Counted from the first letter of the stretch, positions 27,535 to 35,913 are shown. The stretch: DNA of 64,000 bases from Pseudomonadota bacterium (GCA_022843465.1 JALHNO010000021.1:394-64393); one strand, 5' to 3'. Program-made: numbers and translations. The notes: generated by a model from the letters alone, not told the origin.

Positions 27535-28185
27535 TTACAGATCTTCGCCCAGATCCAGATCGATCGAACCATCGGCAGCGCGCTTCACCTGGGTCAGGCC
27601 CGGATAGCTCCTCTCCAGGCGCTGCAGCATCAGCTCCTGCTTGCTCAGGCGACCATTCTGCAACCGTACGAGATCGGCAAGCCGGGCATTCTCCTGCTGC
27701 AGGCGACGATGCTCGAGCGCCTGCGCAATCGATGCGCCGATATCATAGTCATCCCAAGGCTTGGCGATGAACCGGAAAATCTGCACATCATTGATCGCCG
27801 CCACCAGCGCGTTGAGGTCGGCAAAGCCGCTGAGAATCAGACGACATGCCGTTGGCTGGATCTTCTTGAACTCGGACAGGAAGGCAACGCCATTGAGATG
27901 CGGCATCCGGTAGTCCGACAGCACCAGATCGAACGCGCATTCACTACCGCGCAGCAACGCCATTCTCGGATCGTCAAAGGTCTCCACCGTGGGCCGGCCC
28001 CCGAACAGCGCAGGCGGCATCGCGTTCAATGCCCGCCGCAGGCTGTTGAGGATGTTCGGCTCGTCGTCGACGAGCAAAATCCGCGGCGGCGTCAACAAGG
28101 CCGGCTGGGTGTATTCGGCGCAATCGTCCGGACCTGCGGAAGCGGTCGAGAACGTGTCAATGGCATACATCGAATCTGCGGACAT
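27535..28185 (-). CDS. Response regulator with C-terminal coiled-coil tail
   Basis: A 216-residue protein with an N-terminal tail (1-34), a receiver domain (about 35-155, phosphoacceptor D91 in LVLSDYRMP, conserved AKPWDDYDI at the end) and a helical, probably coiled-coil C-terminal part (about 160-205, ALEHRRLQQENARLADLV). Receivers of this subgroup are often joined to HD-GYP domains, but none is present. CGGAG lies 8 nt before the ATG at 28185. It is the third gene of a minus-strand operon with the kinase (gap 67 bp) and the transglutaminase-like protein, so the kinase at 28253 is its likely partner. No DNA-binding domain is visible. Confidence 0.87.
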   Translation of the reverse strand: MSADSMYAIDTFSTASAGPDDCAEYTQPALLTPPRILLVDDEPNILNSLRRALNAMPPALFGGRPTVETFDDPRMALLRGSECAFDLVLSDYRMPHLNGVAFLSEFKKIQPTACRLILSGFADLNALVAAINDVQIFRFIAKPWDDYDIGASIAQALEHRRLQQENARLADLVRLQNGRLSKQELMLQRLERSYPGLTQVKRAADGSIDLDLGEDL

Positions 28186-28252
28186 GGCGGTGCTCCGGAG
28201 TGTTGCGTGGGTGGGGTTGCGCGGCGTCAGCAACAGACCGCGGCGCTGGCTT

Positions 28253-29752
28253 TCATATCTTGCTGCGGCGGATCGGCAGGTACACGTGGAAGCTGCTGCC
28301 CTTGCCCGGCGTGCTTTCCACCTCGATACGGCCGCCGTGCTTCTGCACAATGCCGTAAGACAGGGAGAGTCCGAGACCAGTACCCTGCCCTACCGGCTTG
28401 GTGGTGAAGAAGGGATCGAAGATGCGCTGCAGCTTGTCTGGCGTCATCCCCGCACCAGTGTCCGAGATACTGACGCACACCTCGTCGCCGATCTGGCGGG
28501 TGCTGATGCCGATCTCGCCCTGGTGGCTGATCGCCTGGCCGGCATTGACCAGCAGATTCAGGAATACCTGGTTGAGTTGCGAGGGCAGGCATTCGATGGT
28601 CGACAGCTCGCCAAAATCGCGGCGCACTTCGGCCTTGTACTTGATCTCGTTCCAGACAATGTTGAGCGTGCTTTCAAGGCCGCGATGGACGTCGACCAGC
28701 ACCCACTCTTCCTGCTCCGACTCACCCGAGTGCGAGAAATCGCGCAGATCGAGCACGATCTTCTTCACCCGCTCGATGCCCTCGCGGGACTCTTCGACCA
28801 GCTGTGGCAGGTCCTGCTGCAGGAAGGGATAGTCGAAGCGGCTCTTGATCTCGTCGATGGGCTCGACCAGGTGACGCGCGGATTCCGGCAGCGCGGCACT
28901 CAGGCGGTCATACGCCTCCAGCAGCAGCAGCAGGCCGCGGGAATAGTTCTGCAGGGTGCCGAGGTTGGAGTGGACATAGCCGATGGGATTGTTGATCTCG
29001 TGCGCCACGCCGGCGGCGAGCTGGCCGATCGAGGCCATCTTCTCCGACTGCAGCAGTTGCATCTGGGTCTCCTTCAGCCGGGCGTAGGCCTGCTCGAGTT
29101 CAACATGGCGATCCTGCAGAAACTGTTCGCGGCCCCACTCGCGGCTCAGATCGCGGGCATGCAGCGAGATGCCGCTGGCCGTCCCCCTTGGATTGCGCAG
29201 CACCTGCATCTCCAGGCCGATGCTCTGACCGGACTCATCTTCCTGACCTTCGATATCCTTGAAAAGATGGTACTCGCTGAACGCATGACCCATACGCAGC
29301 AGCTGCGCCAACTTGTCTGGAGCCATGACCATTTCCGCCATCGTGCCGGTCTTGCCGCCACGCTGCCAGTAGAGCTGTTCCATCGCGGTCGCAATGGCAT
29401 TGTGATACTGCACCTCGCCTTGCATATTCAGCACCCAGACGCCGTCGACCAGGGTGTCCAGTGCCATCGATTCGAGTTCGCTTTGCTCGAGTCTCGCCCC
29501 ATTACCTGCGGGCGGGACAGGCTTGGACGTGTTCATCTTCGCCTCCGTGATGCTGTGGATGGTCGATGGTCGCAACGATAGCGCGACCGCGTCCTGTTCG
29601 CTGACCGGATCGCGTTGCGCTCCGCCACGCAGGCGCACGCCGATTGTATTGGGTTGACGACGTTCGATCATGCAGGCATTCAGCAGGCTCAGCGGGTCGG
29701 AGGGACCAATCGATGGGGCGTCTGCGGATTCGTGGGAGAAGAGAACGCTCAT
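28253..29752 (-). CDS. Cytoplasmic PAS histidine kinase
   Basis: A 499-residue soluble sensor kinase: a PAS-like domain (about 90-205), a coiled linker (FLQDRHVELEQAYARLKE), a dimerisation domain with H251 in AAGVAHEINNP, and a full ATPase domain (NLLVNAGQA, SDTGAGM, GQGTGLGLSLSYG). No TM segment is seen. Two starts are well supported: ATG 29752 with AGGAG 7 nt upstream, and ATG 29536 (residue 73) with GGAGG 6 nt upstream; the shorter form begins closer to the PAS domain. The extra 72 codons have codon use close to coding, so I give the longer form. Lies between the transglutaminase-like gene (35-bp gap) and the response regulator. Confidence 0.88.
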   Translation of the reverse strand: MSVLFSHESADAPSIGPSDPLSLLNACMIERRQPNTIGVRLRGGAQRDPVSEQDAVALSLRPSTIHSITEAKMNTSKPVPPAGNGARLEQSELESMALDTLVDGVWVLNMQGEVQYHNAIATAMEQLYWQRGGKTGTMAEMVMAPDKLAQLLRMGHAFSEYHLFKDIEGQEDESGQSIGLEMQVLRNPRGTASGISLHARDLSREWGREQFLQDRHVELEQAYARLKETQMQLLQSEKMASIGQLAAGVAHEINNPIGYVHSNLGTLQNYSRGLLLLLEAYDRLSAALPESARHLVEPIDEIKSRFDYPFLQQDLPQLVEESREGIERVKKIVLDLRDFSHSGESEQEEWVLVDVHRGLESTLNIVWNEIKYKAEVRRDFGELSTIECLPSQLNQVFLNLLVNAGQAISHQGEIGISTRQIGDEVCVSISDTGAGMTPDKLQRIFDPFFTTKPVGQGTGLGLSLSYGIVQKHGGRIEVESTPGKGSSFHVYLPIRRSKI

Positions 29753-29787
29753 GGTCGGCTCCTGTCTGGACATGGTGATCGGACAAA

Positions 29788-30615
29788 TCAGGGATTGCTG
29801 GCAACCGTGGCACCACTGGCCGCAGCCTTGCGCACGGCCAGGTGATAGTCGTTGTTGCTGCTCACCAGCTCGACGTTGTGCAGGGCTTCGGAGAGCTTGC
29901 AGATCTGGTCGCAGTGCGGCAGCGAACCGTTGTCGACAGCAAACCACTTGCCGTCCACGCGGGCAGCGACGAAGGTGTGCATCAGCTGCGACTGTGCGCC
30001 AGCGGTCTTGAATCCACCTGCATTGACCGGGTTGAGGCGGACAACGAAGCGACGGGTTTCGACGCCTTCGCGCTCGAGAATCCGCTCGGCGCGCTGGGCA
30101 TTGAGCTCGCAGAGAGCGGCGTCATTGACGGCCAGACTCAGCACCGGCGGACGGTCTTCGATCAACACGCGGCAAAGTGCCGACTTGGCGCAGGAATCGG
30201 CTTCGGCGCGCAATTCCATGTCGGTCATCGGCTGGGTGAAGCTGGTGCAGGCACCGAGACCCAGGATCGGCAGGATCACCAGGGATCGCAGCAGGACATT
30301 GATGCGTGCGCGCAGCGCGGTGCCGTCAGCCATGACGTCGGCGATCGTGCGCTTGCCGCTCTGGGTACCCTGGCTGACCGGTCGCGAGAAGTCGATGGCG
30401 GCGGCGACACGAGCGCTGACGGCGGACCCTTCGATATCAGCCTTGGCCGAGACCATGCCATCGCGACCCGGGCCAGCGACCATGCCAAACCGCATCGAAC
30501 CAGGCATCTCGTTGGTGGCGATCTGGCGCTCACTGGAACGAATCACCAGACGGGGCAGTGCCACCAGTTCGCGGTGATCGATGGACGGGGAGGACTTGCG
30601 GTTGCTGTTGTTCAT
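29788..30615 (-). CDS. Putative transglutaminase-like cysteine-protease-fold protein with internal lipobox
   Basis: A 275-residue protein, first gene of an operon with a histidine kinase and a response regulator. The C-terminal half has a Cys-His-Asp order resembling bacterial transglutaminase-like proteases: C169 at the start of a helix (CELNAQRAERIL), H213 in MHTFVAARVDGKWFAVDNG, and D228. This assignment is from pattern only. Unusually, a hydrophobic segment ending in the lipobox LGAC (C123) lies after about 105 polar residues. Either the protein is a membrane-anchored type with a long cytoplasmic tail, or translation starts at the inner ATG (30333, residue 95) and gives a normal lipoprotein. 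The outer ATG has AGGAG 6 nt upstream; the inner one has none. Confidence 0.65.
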   Translation of the reverse strand: MNNSNRKSSPSIDHRELVALPRLVIRSSERQIATNEMPGSMRFGMVAGPGRDGMVSAKADIEGSAVSARVAAAIDFSRPVSQGTQSGKRTIADVMADGTALRARINVLLRSLVILPILGLGACTSFTQPMTDMELRAEADSCAKSALCRVLIEDRPPVLSLAVNDAALCELNAQRAERILEREGVETRRFVVRLNPVNAGGFKTAGAQSQLMHTFVAARVDGKWFAVDNGSLPHCDQICKLSEALHNVELVSSNNDYHLAVRKAAASGATVASNP

Positions 30616-30727
30616 GGCGGTCTCCTGATCGATGTGGCCTTGGCCTGGAGCCCCGGAGGCGATGTCTGCCTACCGTCTTGCTCCTGCTTGGGTGAGATCA
30701 GGTTAGATTTCGCCCCCCTCCCTTCCT

Positions 30728-30744
30728 ATACGTGCGAATACGTA
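30728..30744 (-). promoter_or_regulatory. Tandem ACGTAT half-sites upstream of the transglutaminase-kinase-regulator operon
   Basis: On the minus strand ACGTAT-N4-ACGTAT is a perfect direct repeat with a 10-bp period, 113 nt before the start of the first operon gene (30615). The same CGTA-N6-CGTAT layout occurs at 15448-15462. A FixJ-type regulator gene lies immediately on the other side (stop at 30931) and is the nearest candidate binding protein (inference). The remaining 30616-30930 gap shows no gene. Confidence 0.4.
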
Positions 30745-30930
30745 GGCAGCACGGCAGAGTTCAGGCCGCGTTGAGGTCGGGGATCGCCATCGATTGCGCC
30801 GCGCGAGGCTGGCACGAGGGCCTGGTGCGAAGGAATTGCAGCAAGCCGACCGCAGGCGGATCCAGACGCAGCGGGCACTATGGCGACGCGGCGGCGGCCA
30901 GCAGAAGGTGTGCAAAACGTTGGAAGCGGA

Positions 30931-31569
30931 CTACTGGCCCGAGCTGTCGGACAAGCGAATCCTGATCAGATCAGCCAGGGATTGCGCGCCCGTCTTTTCC
31001 ATCAGATGGTTGCGATGGATTTCGATAGTGCGATGGCTGGCGCCCAGCACGCGCGCGATTTCCTTGCTGGTCTGGCCGGCGACCACCAGTTCCAGCACTT
31101 CACGTTCGCGTGGCGTCAGACTGGACATCCGCTTGCTGATCTCCGCGCGTTCGGCGCTGTCATTGCGCTGAAGCAGATGGCGCTCGATCGCCTGCCTGAC
31201 ACGTGCGACCAGTTGATCGTTCTCGTACGGCTTCTCGAGAAAATCGACCGCACCCGCGCGCATCGCCGCCACGGCGATCGGCACATCTGAGGCACCGGTC
31301 AGAAAGATGGTCGGAATATCAACCGCACGTTCGTTCAGCAGGGCCTGAACCTCAAGTCCATTCATGCCCGGCATCTTGACGTCCAGCAGCAGGCAGCCGG
31401 GTCGATCGAATCGCGCCTCGTCCAGCAGGGCTTGGCCGGACGCGTACATCTCGACCTGCAGGCCTTCGCTGAAGAAAAGACGCCGCAGCGCCGATCGCAT
31501 GTGATCGTCGTCGTCCACGATCAGGACAACGGGCGGGGTCTTGTTGTTCACTGGCGGTTGATCCCGCAT
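30931..31569 (-). CDS. FixJ/NarL-family response regulator (receiver + LuxR HTH)
   Basis: A 212-residue transcriptional regulator. The receiver (about 12-125) has the acidic cluster DDDD (19-22), phosphoacceptor D63 in LLLDVKMPG and K in LEKPY; the LuxR-type helix-turn-helix (about 146-199) has LTPREREVLELVVAG and SHRTIEIHRNHLMEKTGA, close to FixJ. The start at 31569 is preferred because AGGGA sits 7 nt upstream; the ATG two codons earlier is too close to it. No kinase is in the same transcript; the MBL enzyme gene is upstream on the same strand (117-bp gap). Its targets are unknown; CGTA-type sites nearby are candidates. Confidence 0.88.
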   Translation of the reverse strand: MRDQPPVNNKTPPVVLIVDDDDHMRSALRRLFFSEGLQVEMYASGQALLDEARFDRPGCLLLDVKMPGMNGLEVQALLNERAVDIPTIFLTGASDVPIAVAAMRAGAVDFLEKPYENDQLVARVRQAIERHLLQRNDSAERAEISKRMSSLTPREREVLELVVAGQTSKEIARVLGASHRTIEIHRNHLMEKTGAQSLADLIRIRLSDSSGQ

Positions 31570-31686
31570 CGGCATTCCCTATGCGCTCGTACTGGTCCAG
31601 ATCTGGCGGCCCGCTTGTGGGAACGGCGGTCGCTCGACAAGATAGCTTGCATTGCCGCGCGCCGAAAGTCGACCGCTGCCACCAGC

Positions 31687-32550
31687 TCAGACTGCATTGA
31701 GCGGTAACTTAAGGTAACGCAGACCATTGTCCTCGGGATCCGGCAGGGCGCCGGCGCGAATGTTGACCTGGATCGACGGCAGCAGCAGTGCCGGCATCGC
31801 CAGTGTGGCATCGCGCGCCTCGCGCAAGGCTACATAGTCAGACTCGGAGACGCCCAGCCGAGCGTGGATGTTGCCAGCCTTCTGATCCGCTATCGAGGTT
31901 TCGCAGGCGTGGGCCCGGCCTCCCGGGGCGTAGTCATGGCAGACAAACACGCGCGTCCGTTCGGGCAACTGGTACAGCCGATGTATCGACCGGTAGAGCA
32001 CGGCAGCATTGCCGCCGGGAAAATCGCAGCGCGCAGTGCCACCATCGGGCATGAACAGACTGTCCCCGGCAAACAGCGCATCTCCAATCAGATAACTGAC
32101 GCTGTCCGGGGTATGACCTGGCGTCGCGATCACCCGCGCATCGATGTCGCCGAGCCGAAAGTGCTCGTCATCGCCCAACAGATGATCGAACTGTGTGCCA
32201 TCGACACGAAAATCCGCGGAAAGGTTGAACAACTGCGCAAACCGGGCTTGCACCTTGACGATACCGGCACCAATCGCCAGACGGGCATCCGGGCAGCGCT
32301 GCTTCAGCCAGTGGCCGGCGCTGAGATGGTCGGCATGGGCATGGGTCTCCAGAATCCAGCGCAGCCGGAGTTGCAGACGTGTCACCGTGTCCAGCACGCG
32401 CTGGATACTGGTCCCCGAGGTCCGCCCCGATGCCGAATCAAAATCAAGAACGGGGTCAATGATGATGGCGTCGGAAGAATCCGCGTCATGCACCAGATAG
32501 GTCCAGGTGCTGCTGGCGGAATGAAAAAACGGAAGCACCACAGGGTTCAT
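31687..32550 (-). CDS. Metallo-beta-lactamase-fold hydrolase (persulfide dioxygenase / Blh-like)
   Basis: A 287-residue MBL-fold enzyme with the metal motif THAHADH (69-75), a TPGHTPDS histidine, GDSLFMPDGG with the bridging aspartate, and the late histidine in VFVCHDY. The motif pattern and DFPGG are those of the ETHE1/Blh group, whose members oxidise glutathione persulfide or act in sulfide defence. No rhodanese domain is fused. The RBS upstream of 32550 is weak. Role in sulfide/persulfide metabolism is likely by family but the exact substrate is not shown. Confidence 0.82.
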   Translation of the reverse strand: MNPVVLPFFHSASSTWTYLVHDADSSDAIIIDPVLDFDSASGRTSGTSIQRVLDTVTRLQLRLRWILETHAHADHLSAGHWLKQRCPDARLAIGAGIVKVQARFAQLFNLSADFRVDGTQFDHLLGDDEHFRLGDIDARVIATPGHTPDSVSYLIGDALFAGDSLFMPDGGTARCDFPGGNAAVLYRSIHRLYQLPERTRVFVCHDYAPGGRAHACETSIADQKAGNIHARLGVSESDYVALREARDATLAMPALLLPSIQVNIRAGALPDPEDNGLRYLKLPLNAV

Positions 32551-32717
32551 GCGAGTCTGATCCAGAAGTCGGGGCGCGGGGCGCGTCGGTGCGCAGCGAT
32601 GACACAGGATACGTGCAAGCGATCTGCTTGACGATCCTGGCTGCCAGCTGTGCTGCTATTGGCATTGGTGCCTGCAGAGCGGGCCTTGCCCCGCTGCGTT
32701 TAGCTCTTGATCCTGTT

Positions 32718-32901
32718 GAGCCGGGCTTGCCCCACAGGCGTTGACCTGTCTGGCTGGTTCCTGAATTTTGGCCCGGCACACCAGGACTTGTGCCCCTTCG
32801 GGGCGAGCGCAAACCAAGGCCGGATGATAGACAGCTGCGCGTTGGACAGGGCAATCATTCGCCAGGAAAACAGGTTAACGCCTATGGGGCTTGCCCCGCT
32901 G
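32718..32901. repeat. 184-bp element with long imperfect terminal inverted repeats
   Basis: The left arm (32718-32764) and right arm (32855-32901) are imperfect inverted copies over about 45 bp; the core CCCCA(C/T)AGGCGTT(G/A)ACCTGT matches in 18 of 20 positions. The interior carries a 5-bp-stem hairpin GCCCC-TTC-GGGGC at 32792-32804. It could be a MITE-like mobile remnant or a structured transcript. It lies in the 900-bp gene-free gap between the MBL enzyme and the amylase. Confidence 0.55.
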
Positions 32902-33019
32902 ATCTTGCTCGACGTCGATTCCGGCATGAAGGTAGAGAGCAGAACCGACATCAGAACCAGAACCCAGATCAACCGCAGCGCCGCAAGCCACGCTCTTGCA
33001 CGCTGGTTTTTTTCCGAAG

Positions 33020-33084
33020 GGCATCTCTGCGGGATGCCGGCTGCAATGCGCCGCGGTGTTGAGACGGCATCTCACCGAGATGCC
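33020..33084. repeat. Two related hairpins with GGCATC cores
   Basis: Hairpin one is GGCATC (33020-33025) with GATGCC (33033-33038). Hairpin two is GGCATCTC-ACC-GAGATGCC (33066-33084), perfect over 8 bp. They share the same core and lie 28 bp apart, as in REP-like pairs. There is no T-run after either, so they are not typical intrinsic terminators. The rest of 32902-33272 shows nothing I can identify. Confidence 0.5.
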
Positions 33085-33264
33085 CTACAGGGACAGAGAA
33101 GAGCAGCACGGCAAGCCACGCTCTATGCAATCGCCTCGGGGACAACCGCAAGATCAGGGTCAGGGCCAGGCGCCGCAGGGCTTGCAACGCCCCACGACAG
33201 CGAGGGCGCGGAGCACGGACGGCGACGCCAACGGTGACGCAGCAGGCAATTGCAAACGGGAACG

Positions 33265-33279
33265 CGGATGAATACGTAT
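33265..33279 (+). promoter_or_regulatory. Weak third CGTA-type site upstream of the amylase
   Basis: CGGA-N6-CGTAT matches the CGTA-N6-CGTAT sites at 15448 and 30728 with one mismatch in the first half-site. It lies about 170 nt before the amylase start. One intact half-site makes this marginal. A separate inverted repeat CCGGA-ATTA-TCCGG at 33325-33338 is a second operator candidate for the same gene. Confidence 0.2.
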
Positions 33280-33451
33280 GCAGCACATTGTTGAACTTTG
33301 TGTCCCGGAATAGTCTTGCCAGGTCCGGAATTATCCGGCAGGCGCTCGAATAAATGCCAAACCCCCGCTGTGCGGGGACCAATAATCGCGTCAGACATCG
33401 GCGCGCGCGGATATTCTGCGCGCCGCCAGAGCCAATCAGACTTGGGAGGGT

Positions 33452-35650
33452 ATGATGAGCAGTTTCTCGGCACAGGTGGAATACCGGCAGGACCAGCGCG
33501 GAAGGACCGCCTTTTCAGGGCAAGTCTTGCAGCTGGCGCGGATAGTCCTGGCGGCTCTGCTGTTCCTGCCAACGCTGGGCCAGGCCCAGGCCCTGCGCCC
33601 CGGCTATAACCGTGATGTCATCTACCAGGTATTTGTCGACCGTTTTTTTGATGGCAGCAGCGTCAACAATATTGCCAGTGACCCGCTGTTCGATCCGGCC
33701 GGGACCAACCTGCAGAAATATCTCGGCGGTGATTTCCAGGGGCTTACTGCGCAGATAAATTACCTGAAGAATATGGGAGTATCGGCGATCTGGATCACTT
33801 CGCCACTCGACAACCGCAATCTGCTGGCGGTAGGCGGTTCGGTGGCGCCGTACCATGGCTATGAAATGCGCGACACGCTGTTGCCGGACGAACACTTCAC
33901 CAACCCGGCAAGGTCCTGGCAGATCTTCGACGATTTCGTCACCGCAGCGCACGCTGCCGGCATCAAGGTGATCGTCGACTTCGCGCCGAATCACTCCAAT
34001 ATCCGCAACTCGGGCGAGAACGGCGCGCTGTATGCCAATGGTGTGCTGCAGGCCAACTACAGCAGCAATCCGGGCGGGTTCTTCCAGACCGGGCCGAACA
34101 TGGGCGGCGGTCAATTCGATGCACCCTATGAGACCCAGTACTACACACTGTATGACCTGGCGGACCTGAATCAGCAGAACGCCACTGTCGACGCCCTGCT
34201 GAAGGCGGCCATCAGCAATCTGCAGAACCACAACGTCGATGGCTTTCGTATCGATGCCACCAAGCACGTCAACTGGGGCTGGCAGTACACTCTGGCCAAC
34301 AGCATCTACAGCAACCGCCGCAGCTTTGTATTCGGCGAATGGGTTGCCGATGACAGCAACAACCCGCTGTACGCCGACCTGGTTAAGTTCAGCAACCGCA
34401 GCGGCATCGCCGAACTGAATTTCCCGTTGTTCACCCGGATCAGCAATGTATTTGGCGAGGGCGGCTCGTTCATTTCACTCAATGACGTAGTCAGTCAGCA
34501 GCAGACGGACTTCCGCTACCAGAACGATCTGGTCAACTTCGTCGACAACCATGATCGCAAGCGCTTTCTCAATGTCGACACCAGTGCCGACGAGCGCAAG
34601 CATCTGCATGCCGCACTCGCCTTCGTGCTCACGGCGCGCGGCATTCCCTGCATCTACTACGGCACCGAGCAGTATCTCGAGGGCGGTGACGACCCGGACA
34701 ACCGCCGCAAGATGCCCGGCTTCAGCCAGACCACCACGGCATTCAATCTGATCAAGTCGCTGTCGACCCTGCGCAAGAACAACGAAGCGCTCGCGTTTGG
34801 CACCATAAGTCAGCGCTGGATCAACAGCAATGTCTATATCTACGAGCGCAAGTTCTACAACAGCGTGGTCGTCGTCGCGATCAACAAGGGCAGCAGTGCC
34901 CAGGCGATCAGCAACCTGGTGACCTCGTTGCCGACCGGAACCTATACCGACTATCTCGGCAATCTGGTCTCCGGCGTCAGCCTGACCGCCACCGGCGCCA
35001 CCAGTGGCGGCTACAACACCGCAAGCTTCAGCCTGCCCGGCAACAGCGTGTCGGTGTGGCAGAGAGACCCCGCCAACAGCGTGGCGCAGCTCGGCAACCT
35101 GACGCCGACCGCTGCCCAGCCCGGCGTCAAGGTGGTGATCGCCGGCCACGGCTTCGGAACCAGCACGGGAACGGTCAAGTTCGGTGCGACTTCAGCGACG
35201 GTCGTGAGCTGGAGTGATCAGGAAATCGTCGCCAATGTGCCGACCGTCGGCCAGGGTACATACGCCGTCAGCGTTACCCGATCGGGTTCCAGCACTGCTT
35301 CCAACACCTTCAACTTCGACGTCTATCAGGCCAAGCTGATCCCGGTCACCTTCACCGTGAACAATGCCGCCCCCACGGTACCTGGCGACAATATCTATCT
35401 CACCGGCAACAGCGTCGAACTTGGCAACTGGGCCACCACCAAGTCGGGCGCGGTGGGCGCCATGCTGACCAATGCCAGCACCTATCCCAACTGGTGGCTC
35501 ACCGTCGGCGTGCCTGCCGGCAAGACCCTGCAGTACAAGTTCATCCGGATTGCCGCCAATGGCACGGTCACCTGGGAGAACGGCAGCAATCACAGCTTTA
35601 CCGTGCCCGCGTCCGGGGTCGGCAGCGTCAATGTGAACTGGCAGTACTGA
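33452..35650 (+). CDS. Secreted cyclodextrin glucanotransferase-like alpha-amylase (GH13) with IPT and CBM20 domains
   Basis: A 732-residue extracellular starch-acting enzyme. A signal peptide with a long n-region (residues 1 to about 46) is followed by the GH13 barrel, starting at VIYQVFVDRFFDG. Catalytic residues are visible: nucleophile D268 (GFRIDATKH), acid/base E296 (FGEWV) and D368 (VDNHDR). A beta C domain, an IPT/TIG domain (about 535-625, PGVKVVIAGHGFG) and a C-terminal CBM20 starch-binding domain (about 630-732, IYLTGNSVELGNW) complete the A-B-C-D-E order of cyclodextrin glucanotransferases and maltogenic amylases. Which product dominates cannot be read from sequence. GGGAGGG precedes tandem ATGs at 33452 and 33455. 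It stands alone without maltodextrin-uptake genes nearby. Confidence 0.9.
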   Translation: MMSSFSAQVEYRQDQRGRTAFSGQVLQLARIVLAALLFLPTLGQAQALRPGYNRDVIYQVFVDRFFDGSSVNNIASDPLFDPAGTNLQKYLGGDFQGLTAQINYLKNMGVSAIWITSPLDNRNLLAVGGSVAPYHGYEMRDTLLPDEHFTNPARSWQIFDDFVTAAHAAGIKVIVDFAPNHSNIRNSGENGALYANGVLQANYSSNPGGFFQTGPNMGGGQFDAPYETQYYTLYDLADLNQQNATVDALLKAAISNLQNHNVDGFRIDATKHVNWGWQYTLANSIYSNRRSFVFGEWVADDSNNPLYADLVKFSNRSGIAELNFPLFTRISNVFGEGGSFISLNDVVSQQQTDFRYQNDLVNFVDNHDRKRFLNVDTSADERKHLHAALAFVLTARGIPCIYYGTEQYLEGGDDPDNRRKMPGFSQTTTAFNLIKSLSTLRKNNEALAFGTISQRWINSNVYIYERKFYNSVVVVAINKGSSAQAISNLVTSLPTGTYTDYLGNLVSGVSLTATGATSGGYNTASFSLPGNSVSVWQRDPANSVAQLGNLTPTAAQPGVKVVIAGHGFGTSTGTVKFGATSATVVSWSDQEIVANVPTVGQGTYAVSVTRSGSSTASNTFNFDVYQAKLIPVTFTVNNAAPTVPGDNIYLTGNSVELGNWATTKSGAVGAMLTNASTYPNWWLTVGVPAGKTLQYKFIRIAANGTVTWENGSNHSFTVPASGVGSVNVNWQY

Positions 35651-35757
35651 CCGAGCCACTTGCGGCACCCGTTGCAGGCGCAAGCGGCCAATGCGCGCGG
35701 AGCACCGAGTACGACGAGCCCCGGCACTGCGTCAGCTTGAAACTCTGGCGATGAACC

Positions 35758-35913
35758 CCTTCTCCCGTTTACGGGAGACAGCCGCAGGCGGATGAGGGAA
35801 ACCTGCGATAGCGCTCGGGGTCTGCCGCGCGCATCGCAACAGATCGCCAACACCATCGAACGTTTCCCTCATCCGGCCCTGCGGGCCAGTCTCTCGCAGG
35901 CGGGAGAAGGGGA
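35758..35913. repeat. Inverted pair of the dispersed CTTCTCCCG/CCTCATCCG repeat
   Basis: The left arm (35758-35800) begins CCCTTCTCCCG and contains GCGGATGAGGGA; the right arm (about 35868-35913) begins TCCCTCATCCGG and ends CGGGAGAAGGG. The two arms are facing copies of the same repeat family that forms the 99-bp tandem array at 60851-61413. The 35651-35994 gap between the amylase and dbpA otherwise shows no gene. Confidence 0.7.

Noticed and set aside
26690-27607. 305-codon plus-strand frame overlapping the receiver gene
   Set aside because: It overlaps the well-supported receiver in another frame and shows no family features.
32707-33237. 176-codon plus-strand frame in the MBL-amylase gap
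   Set aside because: It runs through the inverted-repeat element and the hairpins, has no RBS and no recognisable domain.
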